Below are positions 61,575 to 64,000 of a stretch of 64,000 nucleotides of DNA, piece after piece; position 1 is the stretch's first letter, and each line of letters starts with the position of its first letter. Below the pieces are notes generated by a model that searched no databases, was not told where the DNA came from, and saw only the letters and a program-made list of their open reading frames with translations. Location of the stretch: assembly GCA_019359415.1 (NCBI GenBank), contig JAHHHH010000003.1:1-64000 (forward strand). The letters are read 5' to 3'. Made by a program: the position numbers and the translations under genes. Origin of the DNA: Iphinoe sp. HA4291-MV1 (lineage in GTDB: Bacteria; Cyanobacteriota; Cyanobacteriia; Cyanobacteriales; Nostocaceae).

Positions 61575-64000
61575 TTAACTCAACGCTGACTTTAACTCAG
61601 TTTTCGCTTTTTCCAACGCCTCTGGTAATTTACTTGCGTCGCGTCCGCCTGCTTGAGCAAGGTTCGGTCTTCCGCCACCGCCACCACCACAAATTTTAGC
61701 GATCGCACCAACAAATTTCCCTGCTTGCAAGCCTTTTTTGTTCACCTCTGGACTGAAAGCTGCGACTAGGCTAACTTTTCCTTCTTCTGGAACCGAACCC
61801 AGCACAACTGCACCATTGCCAAGTTTTTGCAGCAAGCGTTCGGCTGCGGTTTTTAAAGACTCTGGATCAACGTCTTCCATCTTGGCGACGAGTATTTTAT
61901 AATCGCCAATAAACTCGACTGTTTGTAGCAAACTATCTGATTTGGCAATAGCAAGTTGTGATTTGAGAGTTTCCAGTTCCTTCTGATTGGTTCTGAGTTC
62001 GTTTTGCAGAGTGGTAATTCTGTCGGGGAGTTCTTCGGGTTTTACCTTGAAGCGATCGCTCAAATCTTTCACGACCTTGTCCCGGACATTGAGGTAATCT
62101 AGTATCGCAGGACCAGAAACAGCTTCAATTCGCCGCACTCCTGACGCCACGCCAGCTTCAGAGATAATTTTGAAAACGCCGATTTCCGCAGTATTGCCGA
62201 CATGAGTTCCGCCGCACAGTTCCATTGATACACCAGGAAAGTCAATCACGCGGACTTCTTCGCCGTATTTTTCCCCGAACATCGCAACAGCACCTCTCGC
62301 TTTTGCTTCTGCTAAAGGCAAAATTTCCACTTTGGCAGAATGTGCTTGGGCTATCCAAGTGTTCACCTGTTCCTCAATTTGCTGTATTTCTTCTGGTGTT
62401 AAAGCACGCGGACAGTTGAAGTCAAACCGTAACCTGTCAAATGAAACGAGAGAACCTGCTTGCGATATAGAGTCATCAACAATTTTCTTCAACGCCGCTT
62501 GCAAGAGGTGAGTTGCGGTGTGATTAGCTTGGAGGCGACGACGACAAGCTTTATCAATTTGTGCAGTTACAGCATCTCCTACTCGGATTGTACCGCGTTC
62601 GATGCGTCCGAAGTGAACAAAAAAATCAGATTCTTTCTTCACATCGTGAATTGTCACGAGGACACCATCACCAGATAGATAACCGCGATCGCCAATTTGT
62701 CCCCCCGACTCTGCATAAAATGGGGTTTGGTCGAGGACAATTTGCACGTCTGTCCCGGCTTCTGCGTCTTCTTGGGAGACACCATCTATTAATAGCACTT
62801 CGACTTTGGATGTTGCGACAGGTTGGGTGTATCCCAAGAATTCTGTCGCATGGATGTGTTCCGCCAGCTTATCGAGAGAACCTTGTACTGTTAAGTCGAT
62901 TGTTTCGTGTGATTCTCTACCGCGTTGTTTCTGCTTTTGCATTTGGACATCAAAACCCGCCTCATCAACAGTGAGGTTGTTTTCAGCAGCAATTTCTTGA
63001 GTCAGTTCTAGAGGGAAACCGTAAGTATCGTATAAGGTAAAGGCGCTTTCACCACTAATTTGGGTTTCGCCTTTGCCTTGCACCTGTTGGATAATTTCTG
63101 CCAGCAGTTCTTCACCGCGTTCCAAAGTTTTCAGGAAGCGGGACTCTTCTCGTTGCAGTTCTGCTTTGATGGCGTTTTCCCGTTCTCGTACATTGGGGTA
63201 AGCTGATTCCGAAAGTGCGATCGCACTTTCAGCAACTTGGGTGGTAAACTCTCCACCAATTCCAATTAATTTTCCATGACGGACAACGCGACGAATGAGG
63301 CGACGCAGCACATAACCTCGTCCCACGTTAGAAGCGCGGATTTCATCGGCTATCATGTGAACGACTGCACGAATGTGATCTCCAATCACTTTTAAGGAGA
63401 CTTTGGTTTTCTCATCAGCTTTGGCGTAGTCTATTCCAGCAATTTCCGCTGCTGTTTTAATAATGGGGAATATTAAATCGGTTTCGTAATTGTTGGGAAC
63501 GCCTTGGAGGATTTGCGCCATCCTCTCCAAACCCATCCCGGTGTCGATGTTTTTGTTCGCGAGTGGTGTTAAGTTCCCTTCAGCATCCTGGTTGTATTGC
63601 ATGAAGACGAGATTATAGAGCTCGATAAACCGGGTATCGTCTTCTAAATCTATGTTGTCATCCCCACGTTCGGGGTGAAAATCGTAGTGTATTTCTGAAG
63701 ATGGACCACAAGGACCAGTAGGACCAGAATTCCAAAAGTTATCTTCCCTCAAACGTTTAATTCTAGCTTCCGGAACACCAATTTTACCACGCCAGATTTC
63801 AAAAGCTTCGTCGTCTTCCTCAAAGACAGTAACGACGAGGTGTTCTCTTGGTAAACCAAAGACTTTTGTTGACAACTCCCAACCCCAAGCGATCGCTTGT
63901 TCTTTAAAATAGTCCCCAAAGCTGAAGTTCCCCAACATCTCAAAGAACGTGTGATGCCGTTGTGTGCGTCCGACATTTTCGATATCATTGGTACGAATGC
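61575..64000 (-). CDS. alaS: Alanyl-tRNA synthetase (5' end outside window)
   Basis: At least 808 codons; the frame runs off the right end through [20 protein letters not shown], so the N-terminus (motif 1 region) is missing. Visible: [29 protein letters not shown]-type text ([17 protein letters not shown]), GMGLERM, the editing-domain zinc motif HTATHLL...CGGTH, and the C-terminal DHHA1 region with [17 protein letters not shown]. It charges tRNA-Ala and clears misacylated Ser/Gly. It continues beyond position 64000. Confidence 0.95.
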   Translation of the reverse strand, partial: IRTNDIENVGRTQRHHTFFEMLGNFSFGDYFKEQAIAWGWELSTKVFGLPREHLVVTVFEEDDEAFEIWRGKIGVPEARIKRLREDNFWNSGPTGPCGPSSEIHYDFHPERGDDNIDLEDDTRFIELYNLVFMQYNQDAEGNLTPLANKNIDTGMGLERMAQILQGVPNNYETDLIFPIIKTAAEIAGIDYAKADEKTKVSLKVIGDHIRAVVHMIADEIRASNVGRGYVLRRLIRRVVRHGKLIGIGGEFTTQVAESAIALSESAYPNVRERENAIKAELQREESRFLKTLERGEELLAEIIQQVQGKGETQISGESAFTLYDTYGFPLELTQEIAAENNLTVDEAGFDVQMQKQKQRGRESHETIDLTVQGSLDKLAEHIHATEFLGYTQPVATSKVEVLLIDGVSQEDAEAGTDVQIVLDQTPFYAESGGQIGDRGYLSGDGVLVTIHDVKKESDFFVHFGRIERGTIRVGDAVTAQIDKACRRRLQANHTATHLLQAALKKIVDDSISQAGSLVSFDRLRFDFNCPRALTPEEIQQIEEQVNTWIAQAHSAKVEILPLAEAKARGAVAMFGEKYGEEVRVIDFPGVSMELCGGTHVGNTAEIGVFKIISEAGVASGVRRIEAVSGPAILDYLNVRDKVVKDLSDRFKVKPEELPDRITTLQNELRTNQKELETLKSQLAIAKSDSLLQTVEFIGDYKILVAKMEDVDPESLKTAAERLLQKLGNGAVVLGSVPEEGKVSLVAAFSPEVNKKGLQAGKFVGAIAKICGGGGGGRPNLAQAGGRDASKLPEALEKAKTELKSALS

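Noticed and set aside
1-64000. CRISPR array or restriction-modification locus
   Set aside because: Looked for regularly spaced repeats of 28-37 bases and for methylase/nuclease pairs. The only regular repeats are short tandem units, and no such genes are present.

Overview
This window looks like the chromosome of a filamentous, probably heterocyst-forming cyanobacterium. The octamer GCGATCGC (HIP1) recurs throughout. There are blocks of short tandem repeats and many interspersed palindromic repeats. The gene content also fits: xisH/xisI, a Mo-dependent-nitrogenase C-terminal domain protein, a COP23 protein, DUF4079, the DUF6888/DUF6887 pair, and two copies of an RNA with the Yfr1 core motif. 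No ribosomal RNA or species marker is present, so I name no species.

Layout. 1-3.1 kb: tail of a TnpB element, heme A pathway genes ctaA-ctaB, and a hicB-hicA toxin-antitoxin pair. 3.1-12 kb: a repeat-rich gap, a GT39-type membrane glycosyltransferase, an EamA transporter with a frameshifted small membrane gene behind it, a DM13 lipoprotein, DUF4079, and two sensor kinases. 12-19.4 kb: a NACHT ATPase gene beheaded by an IS4-type transposase relic, an SDR, DUF2808, the nitrogenase-domain protein, a GAF histidine kinase and an OmpR-type regulator. 19.4-24.3 kb: two tandem Yfr1-like RNAs, then a tetR-panB-membrane protein-patatin-maoC operon, a GNAT gene and xisHI. 24.4-29 kb: trmFO, aspartoacylase and an M23 peptidase.

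29.5-35.8 kb is the most striking part. A class II diterpene cyclase (DSDD motif), a cytochrome P450 and a class I terpene synthase (DDLGD and NSE motifs) form one operon with a terminator. They are followed, after an IS5 transposase relic, by a UDP-sugar-type glycosyltransferase. Together they are enough to predict a cyclised, oxidised and possibly glycosylated diterpenoid. 35.8-43.1 kb: a two-partner secretion pair (TpsA/TpsB) transcribed with a TPR-CHAT caspase-like protein. 43.4-52 kb: COP23, a 5'-truncated repeat/TPR protein, tRNA-Arg(CCG), a double-RCK ion-channel-like protein and two tandem Ser/Thr kinases. 52-64 kb: methyltransferase, carotenoid-desaturase-like FAD enzyme, cupin, rsgA, a RelE-type toxin locus, DUF72, a GNAT fragment cut by a MITE-like element, DUF6888/6887, a metallophosphoesterase and the 3' part of alaS.

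A second theme is erosion by mobile and repeat DNA. Several genes have lost an end, gained a repeat-encoded tail or carry palindromes inside the reading frame. All function calls come from motif reading and family knowledge; no database search was run.
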